Source: Amylostereum areolatum (taxonomy: Eukaryota; Basidiomycota; Agaricomycetes; Russulales; Stereaceae). From it: a stretch of 64,000 nt of DNA. The position numbers were made by a program, and so were the translations under genes. The notes under the pieces are model-generated. The model saw only the letters and a program-made list of their open reading frames with translations. It was not told where the DNA came from and did not search any database. How positions within the stretch are numbered: position 1 is the stretch's first letter; every line of letters begins with the position of its first letter. Location of the stretch: positions 868,001-932,000 of the forward strand of contig SAXG01000003.1 in assembly GCA_012932865.1 (NCBI GenBank). The letters are read 5' to 3'. Below, in pieces: positions 34,048 to 46,265 of the stretch.

Positions 34048-35760
34048 ATGTCAAATCAGCCTTCCCCAGCACCCAAATTGCCCGTCCAGACCGGTGGCCC
34101 CGGTGAACCCTCCAGTTCGGGCGCCACTCCCAAACCCCAGAAACAGATGACCAAGGCTGAACGACGGGAGCTTCAAGAGCGTCAACGTGCTGCGAAGGCT
34201 GCAAAGACCGCTGCTGGTCCTGCCGTCGCAGAGGCTAAGGGGGCGGGCGCGAAACAGCCTCCAAGCTCTGGGTTAAATGCACCTGCACGGGGCGAAAGAT
34301 CGGGGCGAGGGGGCGAGGGTCAACAACGAGGACAAGCTCAGGCGAGAGGCTCCGGCGCGAATGCAGGAGTCTCCGGCACACAGGGACGAGGTGCGAAGGA
34401 TACGAGGTCGATCGGCGACGATGCACCGGTAGACTCTCGTGGGCTGCGAATTTTCTCGCATTTCGCGCTTCAAAAACCCTCTTCTCACGCGGTGAAGGGT
34501 GACATCCACCCTGCGATTGTGCGGCTTGGCTTGATGTTCGCCCAGTTCAAGATCTGCGGGGCGAATGCACGGTGTATCGCAACTCTGTCGGTGTTCAAGC
34601 AGGTGCGCATTTCTCTCCCTGCTTGACGGCATTCTGTAGGCTTACAGTATTTAGGTCATTCAAGATTACATCACCCCCCCAAACAACACACTTTCAAGAC
34701 ACTTGATGACCCATCTTTCTGCTCAGATCAGCCATCTTGTCTCTGCTCGCCCGATGTCTGTCACGATGGGGAATGCGATCCGACAGCTCAAGCTAGAGAT
34801 CAGCGGTTCAGATATCGACCTTCCCGAACAAGATGTAGGCGATACATTTGTATTTTCCTATCATACTAGATAGATCTAATTAAGTGCATGGACAGGCAAA
34901 AGACGCTTTGTGCGAGAAAATCGATGATTATATCCGGGATCGAATAATCCTCGCAGACCAAGTCATACAGGAAACTGCGACAAAGAAGATACACGATGGC
35001 GATGTTGTGTTGACCTATGCCAGGTGCGCCTACCATCCTGTTCGTAGAACTTAGTTGCTAACTCAGTGCATAGGTCGTCTGTGGTTGAAAAGGTCTTGAT
35101 GCAGGCATGGTCTGATGGCACCAAATTCTCTGCTATAGTGGTAGATTCACGACCGATGTTAGAAGGTGCGGGTTCTTTCTGTTGTCTGCGTTGCCAAATG
35201 TCCCAGCTCAGTTTATGTATATCTTCAGGGAAGCGTCTTCTTTCTGTTCTTTCTGCCGCATCAATACCTTGCACGTATCTACTTTTACCTGCACTGGGAT
35301 CCGTCGTCAATGAGGTCTCAACCGTGTTCCTTGGCGCCCATTCCATCCATTCAAACGGAGCGGTCTATTCTAGAGCAGGGACTGCGTTGGTTGCAATGAT
35401 GGCGAAGCAGCACTCGGTCCCTGTGGTTGTTTGTTGTGAGACGTACAAATTCTCCGAAAACGTACAACTCGATGGTTTTACGAAAAACGAGCTAGGTGGG
35501 CAATCACGGTGTTTGTTCGTATCTGTCAAACTGATGTAACACCATCGGCAGCACCTATCGGAGAACTATTTCCATCCTTTCCTACCAATCGTCGGCCAAA
35601 TTCTCTAGTGCTAAAAAATGAACCGAACCTCGAAATATTGAACCCATTATACGACCTTACACCGCCGTCTAGCATCACCGCTGTGGTCACGGAAGTCGGC
35701 GTTATCCCTCCAGATTCTATCGGCTCGATACCCCTTGCCCTTGGACGCCAGACAATCTAG
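34048..35760 (+). CDS. gcd2: Translation initiation factor eIF2B subunit delta
   Basis: Regulatory subunit of the eIF2B decamer, the guanine-nucleotide exchange factor for eIF2. Start MSNQPSPAPKLPVQTGGPGE, then a long basic, low-complexity N-terminus (KAERRELQERQRAAKAAKTA, GQQRGQAQARGSGANAG). The conserved core includes IFSHFALQKPS, DIHPAIVRLGLMFAQFKICG, ANARCIATLSVFKQVIQDYI, FLVSARPMSVTMGNAIRQLK in the form HLVSARPMSVTMGNAI, the Rossmann part GDVVLTYARSSVVEKVL, AIVVDSRPMLEGKRLL, YLLLPALGSVVNEVSTVFLG, NGAVYSRAGTALVAMMAKQH, VVVCCETYKFSENVQLDGF, YDLTPPSSITAVVTEVGVIP and PLALG. Five introns splice cleanly (starting near 34601, 34834, 35022, 35165 and 35492). Intact and full length, about 460 residues. 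Confidence 0.94.
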
Positions 35761-35935
35761 TGTATTCCGAATATCAAAATGTTGTACCAACAGTACTTAC
35801 CTATTAGTTGAAACCACTCGGCGCGATTGTAGACCTTGGCGTACTCATGGACCACGGCACCCCCCCTGCTCTGAAGTCATACTTGCCAATGTATTCCGAA
35901 CATACTTTCTAGTACACGCCTACTTATCACATCCC

Positions 35936-36730
35936 TCAAGACGGTTTGGAATCCGGTGCAGCTTCCCGCCGGGCCTCTTGCTGTTTGATGAGCCTCTCTT
36001 GGATCCATTCAAAGGCTCGGTCGGTGACGCTTTCAACTGGATGATCGAAAAGATAAGGCAACGCAGGGACGATGGCCAACCCGGTGACGGTAGGACCCCA
36101 TGAGCGTAGTCGAGGGTTGGCAGATTTGTCGAATGCCTTCTTAGCCTGTTTGACAGCTGTATGGATCGTGAATGCGGGAAGCGCCCTACATACGAAACCA
36201 CGTGAGTATGCTTGGAGGACTTTATTATCGGCAGACTGACATGGACGCGATAGATTGAAAGGCGGCACGTTTGACGGCGACCATACCGATGCGCGTAGAC
36301 TCTGAGAAATTAGCGGCTTCTACAGCAGTGGGACCGTGTCGATGAGCCTTATAGGATTCGTATCCTACATCACTAAACGGGGGTAAGGTCGCGAACGAAT
36401 GGGAACGCTCGGGAAGACGCACCCTGCGAGATATAACCAGGAGATGCCGTATGCAGCCCGCACGAGGAATGGCGGCACGATAGGACGAAAGGCTTCGCCG
36501 ACATCACTGGTCTGAGCGTGAGGGTTGTCATCGTAAGCAGTTCAATGAAGGTGCTCGCGTACATATGCAAGATAGCGGTGACCCGCACGGAGAGCCGTTC
36601 GGAGACGAGCACCGTAAGCCATGTATCGCAGCTCAGAATCAGTGGAGTCCACATTGTCATCCGCGAGAGCGTCGGCTGTGTGGACAACGGCATCGACCGC
36701 GCCTTCAGTTAATGGTTGTTGTTGTGACAT
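35936..36730 (-). CDS. mtp18: Mitochondrial fission process protein 1 (Mtp18)
   Basis: Inner mitochondrial membrane protein of the MTFP1/MTP18 family, linked to mitochondrial division and inner-membrane integrity. ATG 36730 gives MSQQQPLTEGAVDAVVHTAD, then DSELRYMAYGARLRTALRAG, HRYLAYTSDVGEAFRPIVPP, FLVRAAYGISWLYLAGDVGY, ESYKAHRHGP, TRIGMVAVKRAAFQSIASMA, LPAFTIHTAVKQAKKAFDKS, RLRSWGPTVTGLAIVPALPY and LFDHPVESVTDRAFEWI. The repeated TSDVGE / AGDVGYE-type motifs and LPAFTIH are family hallmarks. Three introns (starting near 36560, 36425 and 36243) join without a break. It ends only 176 bases from the convergent eIF2B delta stop. Confidence 0.92.
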
Positions 36731-36976
36731 GGGGATTCCGGTGAGGTCGAAAGCCAAGGCAGACGCGATGCGGTAATGGTTATAATCGGAAGACTCAAAA
36801 GGCTCGGAGACTCAGAGGCACGTGGGACGGTTTATTTGTGCTTGTTAGGGGAGAACCGGAGAGGACCGTCGATTGGTGACCGCACCAGTGACTCAAGCAG
36901 CTTCGCTTTCGCTGCTAGCTGCTCCTTCAAGTGAGCCTCCTAGGGCTACTTACCCTCCAAATCAAACTCGTTCAAC
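36731..36976. promoter_or_regulatory. Divergent promoter mtp18 / forkhead gene
   Basis: 246 bases between two divergent ATGs; no individual element is clear. Confidence 0.4.
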
Positions 36977-39169
36977 ATGGCATCCCGTACTGCATCGCCC
37001 CCAGACGCCCTCGCCGTCTCCGCTGTCCTCGACGACCACACCTTCCCCCAAGAACCGGTCCAGGACAAGATTAGCGCATACTATAGCTTAATCTTTCCCA
37101 ACTTTACATATTATCTTCAAACCCTTGAAGTCACCATCGGTAGACGTTGCATTCCGAACTCTACGGCTTCCACCTCAGACCAGGCTCAAGTCGATGTCGA
37201 TCTCGGGCCTTTGAAGAGCGTGTCCCGGCTTCATGCGAAGATAGAGTACGAGGAGGAAGAAGAGCGCTTCGTTCTTGTCGTCTTGGGCCGGAATGGCGCA
37301 TGGGTGGATGGAATCTGGTCTGCCAGAGGCAGCAAGGTTCCGCTAGGCGAAAGGTGTGTTGTTAGCCGACACATCTTTTTTGTTTGCTCATCTCCGTCAC
37401 AGGTCTCAGATACAGATAGCTTCCCGGACCTTCCATTTCGTCTTGCCTCCCCCGCCTGTCCCAGAGGACTCGCCGTCTCCTAGCTCACATACCTCTAGTC
37501 ATAGGCCGCGATCCCCCTCGGTCGACATCACATCCCTTTCTCCGCCTTCCTCCGTTCCATCGTTTTCCCCGCCGCCACGCGCCACATCGCCACCACCGCA
37601 CAAAGTACCTCCGCTACCCGACCCACCGCAACTTCCCAATAGTAATGCTATCGGGAAGGGGAAGCAGGTTGCTGGTAAGAAGCGCAAAGCGGGCGAGGTC
37701 GAGCCCGCAAAGCCACGCCCAAAGCCAGAAGAAATGCCTCCCAAGCCACACTTCACCTATGCCCAGCTTTGTTATCGCGCTATCAAAGGACTCGGTGGCC
37801 GCGCCACCCTCCAGGATATTATTGGCTGGATGATTGACAATTACGACTGGTACCGACTGAACGAGGGCGCAGGTTGGGAGGTAAGCTATCTCGTTCGAAC
37901 CCTTACCGAACGCTCACCTGATTTCCTTATCCAGAAATCAGTACGACACAATCTCTCCTCCAACCGTGCATTCCGCAAAGTGGAACGGTCCGCTGGCGAA
38001 CGCGGCAAAGGGTACTACTGGACGGTAGAGCCCGAGTATGAGCACACGTTCGAAGAACAGGAGGCCCGCGCGCTCATCGCGCTTTCATCAGGAGGCAAGG
38101 ATGGAAAGACGAAGAAAGGCAAGGCCGCGGCTCGAGGGGATGGCAAGGGTGCCCCCCCGCCCCTTATGACATCGACGCCTCTGACATTCAAGTCGACTGC
38201 GTCATCCACTCCTGCACCTGCACCATCTGTTGCGCCAACTCCATCGGTCACGGTCAAATCAGAACCTGCCGACTGAGACCAAGGCAGTGGTGAAAGCAGA
38301 ACCTCTTCCAACACCACGCGTTCCACCTGTTTCGCGCCATCCACCACCTGCGACCGCGCCTACCAATGCGTCGCACGCGGTGCCCCAACCTATTCCACCG
38401 TCTGCAGCTCCGACTACAACGATGACGTCGTCGCTGCCCGCCCCGGCGCCCAGTGCATCGTCGATGTCGCCTCCCGCGACATCTACAGACCTTTCCACCG
38501 CGCATTCTTCCTAGCTCCACGATCCCCCCCGTCCCCCCGTCCGTCATCCTACCCATCATCGTCGGACCCGTGCCTACCACCGACCCCGCCTCCTCCGCGC
38601 CGGTGCCGCACCTCGGCACACCTCCGATCGTCCTGCACGACAACCAGCTGATCCTGAATCCGACGATCTTCGCGCATCTCACCCCGGAGCAGCTGCGCGC
38701 GCTCGAGGCGCTCGGCGCGCAGAAAGCGCTGGAGATCTTGCAGAAGCATATCGTGCGTTTCTTGAGGGAGAAGATTCGGACGGAGGGGGGCGCGAGGGGG
38801 CGCGGGCGGGGGCGTGCGAAGCGGGGACGGGGAGGGGCGGTGCGAGGTGGGAAGGAGGAGGCCGGGGGATCCGGAGCGAAGGCGGACGGGGGAGCTGACG
38901 GGGAGGGGACGTCGAGGGAGAATGCGACAGGACCAACTAGGGCAGCTCAGCCGGCAACTGGCAAGGCGCAGCCGTCACAGTCGACATCGACGACGTCCTC
39001 CGCCCCCGATCCGCCTCCGTCATTGTCGACGGACGTCACCATGGCCGGGGTCGATGACCCCGCGTCGCCCATCGTCGTTGTCGATGACGATGACGACGAG
39101 CCTCTGGAGGGCCCCGTTCCCAAGCGGAGGCGGATTGAACGTTCCGGGATGCAGGCCGTGAGCGTGTAG
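36977..39169 (+). CDS. FHA-domain forkhead transcription factor (frame broken in tail)
   Basis: The FHA domain is near residues 45-125: VTIGRRC, LKSVSRLHAKIEYEEEEERF, VVLGRNGAWVDG and, across an intron, RSQIQIASRTFHFVLP. A Pro/Ser-rich linker and a basic stretch (GKKRKAGEVEPAKPRPKP) lead to the forkhead domain: KPHFTYAQLCYRAIKGLGGR, LQDIIGWMIDNYDWYRL, then SVRHNLSSNRAFRKVERSAG and KGYYWTV. SVRHNLS-NRAF is the DNA-contacting helix. FHA plus forkhead is the layout of yeast Fkh1/Fkh2 and fission-yeast Fkh2, cell-cycle regulators. Two single-base breaks occur in the low-complexity tail, near 38268 (SEP to LPTETKAVVKAEPL) and near 38510. The final segment has HLTPEQLRALEALGAQKALE, an RGRGRGRAKRGRGG basic run, an acidic run and PKRRRIERS. 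A shorter product ending at 38276 is the alternative. Confidence 0.86.
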
Positions 39170-42033
39170 AGGGCGCTGTCACCGCGCTGCTCGTTCGCGC
39201 GCGCGCATACCGTATGTCTTTCGGCTCGGCGGCGGCTGTACCGCACATTTGTCACTACTCCTATCCTACTTTACAGCTTTTCATAAAGGCATTTTATTGG
39301 ACGCATGTCGCGACGGACGCGAGGACGGGCTTTCGTTCGCGTGGGTGTATGCATTTCTCGCGGTGTGTACAAGCGTGCCGTCTGGTGAGCATTCTCTATT
39401 CTATACTCGCCCAGGCGTCCGTGTCCCCGGAATACGCTCTCGCATGGCGACCGTCAAGCGACCGTCGAACAGCAGATATCGAAATCCCGCGTTCCGTCCT
39501 CGGAGTCGTTCTCGTTCTCCGGGCGCTGCGCCGAGGCGGACCAAGCGTGCATCCGAAAAGCTAAGTTGGGCGCGACGACGAACGTGCATTCGGTACGGAG
39601 AGGAACGCGAGGCCGTGGATGCTCCGGGCGCGAGCATAAGCTGCGCGTTTCACGGTGCTGGCGATGGGAAGGCAGATCTCGATGTTCGTTGCGCTCCCGT
39701 GGATCTCAAATTTGGGGGTGGGCACGGTCGTCGGGGGATATTGGCGGGTGTAAGGCGGGCTTTTCGTGGCCTGTTTCGTGTGCAGGGTCAGTGCCGTACG
39801 TGCAGCGATGGGTCGGGAGACGGGATGGGTGCGCTGGCACGACGGGTTGATGTGGGGAGCGTGGGGCGTCCGGGACCTTGCTCGTGAATAAGGTCGGAGT
39901 CAGAGGCGCATGCCGGTGCGCAGAGGAAGAAGCGTAGGTCGGGTCCGGGGCGCCGAACGGGGGTCTGGCAGTCGTAATGGGCGCATTCACCCAGGTCGTG
40001 GAAAGTGCGGGAGAAGGCCCTACGGAGGCGGCGAGCCTCGCATCCCGAGTCTGGGGTGCTATAGTATGGGAAAAGACCCAATCGCGGCCACCGTCGTTCT
40101 GGCGTATCGTCAGCGAAATGCGCAGGACCAGAACAGGGACGTCCCAAGCCCAAGCCAACTGTCGAAAAACACGAACTGCTATTGCGCGCCCGACGGATTC
40201 GGCGTAGGCGCGCTTTTCTTCGAGCGACTGTACGCTACGTGAACTTTGACTGTGGACCACCTAACCCGTTCGGATTTGACGGTGGCAAACCTTGTTTTCC
40301 ACGTGTGCAGGATAAGGCGATAGGGAGCAATATCAGATCGTGGCGGAGGGTTTGGCGATGCGATCGGCGTGGCTAGCGAGATGGCGACAGTTCTCGACTT
40401 TGTGCCATTTGTGGACGTGTATGGGGAATGCACGTTCATCGCGAGAAGCCGGGGTGCTTGATGCTCAGTGACGAGAACGGGATTGGGGTGCGGCGTGCCA
40501 GGACGACGGGCTATGTGGGAAGGTGATTGATTTGAAATATTCATAGCGGAGTACGTGAATAGAATGGGAGAAAGAAGAGGCAGACAAGGACTTCGGGGAT
40601 GCGGAGGGAAGGGGGTGAGAGTTTATCGGCGTATGACAAGAGTTGACATAGGTTAATCCTGTTGGACGGACGGCGCTGCCACATCCGCGCCACCCGATCG
40701 AGAAGGGTGGGTGGTGAGTGTGAATGGATAAGTGCGGCCAGAACTGCGAGACGGGGCCGCGAAACTTTAAAACCGTATAGCTTGGGTGCGGCGAGAGGGA
40801 GGGAGTCCGAGGCGATAGGCCGAATGGGAACGTGGGCCATTGTACGAGCTAGTGCGGGGATCTGGGGAAATCGAGTCAAAGGCTGGTCGAGTTAGCGTTT
40901 GGGGATTTTGGCGAGATACGATTGGTTGCTGCGTAGAAACGAGATGTGTAGGGTCGAGTACAGGTAGATGAAAAAAGGGATCAGGAGATTTAGGGTTGAG
41001 GGGACGGATAAGGAGCAGGGTGTAGGGTTTGTGAGAGATAGAGGAGAACGGGCCGAAGATACGAGAGGGAGCCGAGGACTGACGAGCGCAGATACAAGCC
41101 AACGAAGGATGGCATGGCCGAGAGACGGGGAGACGGGGAGCGCAAGCGTTTGGAGGGGTACGGTGTACGTGCTTACGGCGCGAGAAGACGAGCGAACGTG
41201 GCGAGCAACCAAGGGGGCTTGGGATGGTCAAGATCCGGGGAAGGGATGGTGGCCGGGGCCAGTGAACGCGCACATAGGCGCACGTTCACGCAGGAGGTGG
41301 TGGCAGGGGTATCATGGGCTATTACGTGTGGCGGAGGGCAGGCGGCGATGTTCGCGGTTGGCAGACGGTGCACGGGGTACTACGGCGTACGTCGTCGTCC
41401 GTTGCGCCTTCTCAGCGGGACGGATGGGAGGATAGGAAGGACCGTGCGTGCGTTCGTTGGCGTGGTAAGTTTGAAGAGGTGGGGGTAGCCGAGGACGAGA
41501 CGGGGGATGCCGTGGATCGGGAGGATGATGATATACATCCATCCATCCATACCGTCATACGGACTCGCACGTGCGTGAAAGCTAGGGGGTCCCATGGCGT
41601 CATGTCTTCATATCCAGCGACGACGAAGAATGGAGGAGGGGCAGGGTGCAGAGGCAGGCTGCAGAGATGGGCATGAGCTCGTGGAGGACCAGTTCACGAG
41701 AAAAATGGAGGCAGACCGACCGGAAAAGGGGGGAAAAGAAAAAAGGGGAGGCTAGACCTGCTTTGTCAGAAAACGTCAGAGTCGACCACTCTCTTCCCTC
41801 AACGGTAACGACCTCCAGGCTCCTGCCCCTCCGACTAAGTACATATCCCTCCTCTCCGCCCTTTTTACCTCTCTCCCCCCCGCTTCCCCCATTCCAACTC
41901 CGAATACCATCCTCCGAACGACCCCGCCTCCCCTCTCAACCCCGACCCCTCGACCCACCCATCCCCTCGCCACCGACGACGACCGCCGCCGTGACCGTAC
42001 CCCCGCCCCCACACTGTTCAGCACGATCTGTCC
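39170..42033. other. 2.9 kb gene-free, strand-skewed region upstream of kcs1
   Basis: No frame here shows a domain, a convincing intron set or conserved-looking sequence. Several overlapping open frames exist on both strands (for example minus 39706-40260 and 40767-41273, plus 39444-39887), which is what high GC with skew produces. The plus strand is strongly G-rich from about 39,200 to 41,760, then flips to C/T rich up to the kcs1 ATG (likely its pyrimidine-rich leader). A short ATCC tandem lies near 41,537-41,551. A non-coding transcript or a very long leader is possible. Confidence 0.5.
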
Positions 42034-45000
42034 ATGATTGCGCCCGCCCCCTCCCGCAGGTCCACGGGCGCGTCCAAGGCGGAGAAACATGCGTTCCCGA
42101 GACCCATCTCAACTGGGCCCGAGCCTCCCCCCATTCCCCGCCCGGGCTCTGCAAAGCGTTCCCCTCGCTTCCGTCCCGTAAGAGCGATCACCCTTCCCTC
42201 GTCCCCCACTCAATCTACCCCCACCCTCTCCTCTCCTCCACACACTCCTCGTCCCATCTCTCACCGCGACTCCCGCTCTTCTCTCGTTTCTTCTTCCTCT
42301 TCGTCCTCGTCCTCGTCCTCTTCCTCCTCCCCTCCTCTTCAAAATCGCTCCCCTAGTCATAACCCCTCTGGTATCGGCCGCAAGGTCGCCGACTCCCTGC
42401 AACTCTTCAAGGAGTCCGTCAGTGCCCCCGCGGCGGAGGAGCATGACCCCCTCGTCTTCACCAGGCCAGGCTCCCCGTCCCGCCGGCGTACGGGCTCCCA
42501 CCACCGTACCGACAACGTAGGCGAGGCCCACTTCGAGTTCGTCAAACGTTCCGACTGGCAGGAACGCGAAGCCGCCGCCAGCCGCAGGGAGAAAAGCTCC
42601 GTCCCCCCCGACCGCGCTCGTACCCGCGACAGCGTACCCAGCACCACCGGCCGCGACTCCCGTGACGGCGATCTCTCCCGTCGCAAGGAACGTCCTCCCT
42701 CCGTGCACGAGTCCGTCTTGAACGACGTCGCCAAATGGACCTACGAACTCCAACGTCAGGACAGTCGCGGCCGTCCCCGCGACAGGCCTCAGTGGTCAGA
42801 GGATCCCTCGCTCTTCGTCGACGAACCTTCAACATATGGAAAGTCCGAGCCCATCACCGCCTCCACTTCTCATCGCGAAACCCCCTTCCTCGCCAAGCAT
42901 CCCTCGTGGATACCCACCTTCCCCCTCCCCATCCTGTTCTCCTATCGATCGTATCCCTCCATTGTCTCTCAGCACCCCCTACCTTCGTACTCCAGTCCCA
43001 CGGCGGAGACCTCTGAAAGTATTCAATCCTCCTCGTCAAAATTTTCCCTCTTCCGCCTCTTTTCCGCCTCCTGTCCCCGACCTCTTCCCCCTACTCTCCA
43101 TCCTCGTTTCTTCCTTCGCGTCCACCTTCCTCTCTAGATTCCACGGACGACGAGTCCGCATGGGAAACCGCCTCCGTCACCAGCACGACGTCTACCACCT
43201 CGGCTTCTCCTCTACCCCAATCGCCTGCTCATCTTCCCTTTGTGGACCCCGTGGTGACATGGCCCACCGACGAAGAGGAAGTCGCTCACTACGGCAGGCG
43301 TCTCGAAGCAGGGCATGGCCATGGATGAAAACGATTACTTGCCTCCAGAACCGAACTACGACGATGAATCGCACACTGCGCTACCCCATGTCCCCTTGCG
43401 CCCTTTCCGGAATCAGGTGGGCGGGCACACCTCAATATACAAGTTCACCAAGCGGGCTGTGTGCAAGGTGCGTACCCTGTCCAGTTTCCGTCTTCCGCGT
43501 CTCACATGACGCATATAGCCTTTGGTTTCGCGTGAAAACGTCTTCTACGAAGCCGTGGAGAGGGAAGCGCCACCCCTGCTGGACTTCATCCCGCGCTACC
43601 TTGGCGTCATGCTCGTCAGCTATCGGCGCGTTCCCAAGAGCAGCGAGTCATCCGTCAAGCCGCATGACCGCTGCCCCGCTCGTCCTCCGTTGCACAAATC
43701 CGTTACGGACACGCACCCTGACGCCTGTGGACACGCTCACCTCCCTTCTCCCGAAGAGACCAACGCAGGTGATACTGAGCCCGAGGAAGACGCGGAACAA
43801 CCTGAGGTCATCCTCGATCGTAATCGTCATATCGTCCCAGAATGGATGCTTCGCGGTGCTGCACCCTCGCAGTCGCGCAACCGTGCCATGTCCCAGTCGT
43901 ATACGATGCCGGGAGGCGCCCTCCCCCGACATCTGAAGCGGCCCTTTCTCGGTGCAACGGCCTCCAGCCCAGACCTCAACTCGCCCAGCGCGAGCAGAGT
44001 AGGTTGCCAGAACAGTCCCAGCCCTTTGTCGAAGACTGTCGGGATAGAGGTTCCGGGAGGAGAGGCTTCTGACCTTCCTCCGACCCCGGCCAATTCCCCC
44101 AACGTGTCTGCAAAGATGCTTCATCGTCACACGGCCTCGCAGGATACCGCCGTCGCGCGACCTTTCATTCGGCCCTTTCATTCCGACCAGACGTTCCCGT
44201 CTTCACCTGGTCAAGCGGCGTGGTTTGGCGGAATCGGTTCGACGACCGTGAATACCAAACTGAAGGATCACGTGTTCAGTACGATCATGCGCCGGTTTCG
44301 CCGTCGCCGCAGCGGGCGATGGAGCGGAGGAGTGCGTACGGACGACGAGGGCGATGCGGATGCGGAGGGTGAGAGTGAGGGCCCGGTTTCCATTTTGCGT
44401 AGGCGCCGCGAGAAGAAGCTCAGTCGTGTGGAGAAGCTCAAGGCCGAAGAAGCCTCCCTGAGCGCCGCTTTCTCCAGCCCGCTGCGCCGAGTCCAAAGCG
44501 AAGAAAATATTGCTACGGCAGCGAAACGGGACGCCATCGCCGCCGAACATGCGCGCCGCGCAGGCGAGCAGGAGCTGTTCGACTTTGAGGATGAACCCGG
44601 TCATGGTGACGAAAGTTCCCTAGCCTTGCGTTGCCGCAGCCGCTCACGCTCGCTGGAAGCCTTCCCAAAATGCGCGCAGTTCAGTTCTCCCGAAGCCCTT
44701 CCGGAGACCTTCACTCGTCAGAACCACTTTATTCTAATGGAGGATCTCACGGGACGGCTGAAACACTCCTGCGTGCTCGACCTCAAGATGGGCACTCGCC
44801 AGTATGGCATGGACGCTACGCCGGCGAAAAAGAAAAGTCAGCGGAAGAAGTGCGACCGGACGACGAGCAGGACGCTCGGTGTGCGCATATGCGGCATGCA
44901 GGCGAGTGCTTATGACCCTCGTCGCGTGACCCTCTGCGAACAATATACTTACGCATTGTCGTCACCCCCAGGTCTGGAACAACAAGACGCAATCCTACGT

Positions 45001-45811
45001 CACGCAGGACAAGTACCGCGGACGCGAAATCAAGAGAGAGGATTTCCCGTCCGCGCTTGCCACTTTCCTACACGACGGTCAGCGCCTGCTGGCATTCCAG
45101 ATTCCGTGTCTCCTCCAGAAACTCTACGCGCTCGCCCGGATCATCAACCGTCTGAAGGGTTTCCGTTTCTACGGATGCAGCTTGCTGCTCATCTACGACG
45201 GCGACTACGAGGCCCAAGACGCGTTGCGCGCCAGCGTTCTCGACCATCCCACTTCGCGCAGCAAGCGCGGAGAGTCGGTCGAGCGTCGGCGTCGGCGCAT
45301 CGCGGCGGACCAGAAGTCGTCCTCGGAGCATCCGACCCTGCGCCGCATCCACTCGGAGGACCTGCTTGGCGGGCCCGCGAGCGCCCGTAGCTCGCGCAAG
45401 CGCAAGCGCGGCGAGATCAACATCCGCATCGTGGACTTTGCGCATATGACCATCGGGCGCGATTGGCTGCCGTATCCCCCCGACTTCAACCAGGAGGAGC
45501 ACGCGCAGCGCGAGGAGATGGGCGGGAAAGGGTACACGGCCGATGTCGACCCCGAGACTGGTCTCATCTACGCGCGCTTCCCGCCGCACCATCCCGAGCA
45601 ACCAGACAGGGGTTTCTTGTTCGGGTTGAAGAACCTCGCGGACGTGCTGGAGAAGATATGGGACGACGAGCGCATCCGGAGGATCAAGAACGCGAGGGAC
45701 GATCCCGAGGCCGCGCAGAACCAGCTCCCGCCGTTGTCGACGCAGGGCAAGGAAATCTTCGAGGAGATCTTCGGGTCTTCGCCAGAGGACGTGGGCTATC
45801 TGTCGACCTGA
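42034..45811 (+). CDS. kcs1: Inositol hexakisphosphate kinase Kcs1 (frame broken in N-terminal half)
   Basis: Phosphorylates InsP6 to the pyrophosphate 5-InsP7, which signals phosphate state. The long N-terminus is Ser/Pro/Arg rich with a run of 14 serines. The catalytic part starts at [20 protein letters not shown], then [35 protein letters not shown] and [16 protein letters not shown]. After a roughly 250-residue disordered insertion come [20 protein letters not shown] and [10 protein letters not shown], the P-x3-D-x-K-x-G signature of IPK kinases (here VLDLKMG). Then follow [36 protein letters not shown] (the S/SLL motif) and [11 protein letters not shown] (the IDF metal motif), ending VGYLST. 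The frame changes 1-2-3-1 between about 42,840 and 43,320, so three one-base breaks are implied. The intron at about 44,902-44,972 uses a GC donor (CAG|GCGAGT). Confidence 0.92.
42289..42330 (+). repeat. TCN serine microsatellite inside kcs1
   Basis: Fourteen consecutive serine codons (TCT, TCC and TCG mixed). The mixture of codons points to selection for the amino acid, or to an old repeat, rather than a fresh slippage tract. Confidence 0.85.
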
Positions 45812-46265
45812 GCGGTCGCGTCGTTCGCGAGCCGTCTGGCCATAATTGTCCGTTTTCTTTTAATTCTGTTTATACTTCTATCATGGGTTTCTGCGTTCAG
45901 TGCACATATCTTCCCTTCCCTATTTCACCCCCGCTTCCTCTTCTTTCCGCCCTTTCATCCCCTTCCCCCTCATCCATTACGCATTATTTTCTTAGCAGTA
46001 CAATGGTTTTATTGGTCTCGGAATGTATATATCGGTGTTCTGCGTAGTTGTTGCAATTGTCACGAGCTTACTCTCACAGGCCGGTGTGGCTATGAGGAGT
46101 TAACGGTGGGTCGGCAGTGCGTTTGAGCTCGTAGCGAGGAAATGCGTTGAGAGAGAAGTATCTGCTGACATGGACACGGACGGGACTCGAGGGGAATCGA
46201 CGGGGCAGGGTTGGAATTCAAACGTCTACAGGAAGGATAGGGTGCCGAGGCTCGAAACGCAGTTT

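Noticed and set aside
39444..39887. Plus-strand Arg-rich frame of 148 residues
   Set aside because: Lies in a skewed G-rich region where long open frames are expected by chance; no introns, motif or promoter.
39706..41273. Two long Pro/Ser-rich minus-strand frames (39706-40260, 40767-41273)
   Set aside because: Low-complexity products explained by C-rich minus-strand composition; not called as genes.
42109..42753. Minus-strand 214-residue Gly-rich frame
   Set aside because: Shadow of the Ser/Pro/Arg-rich kcs1 N-terminus.
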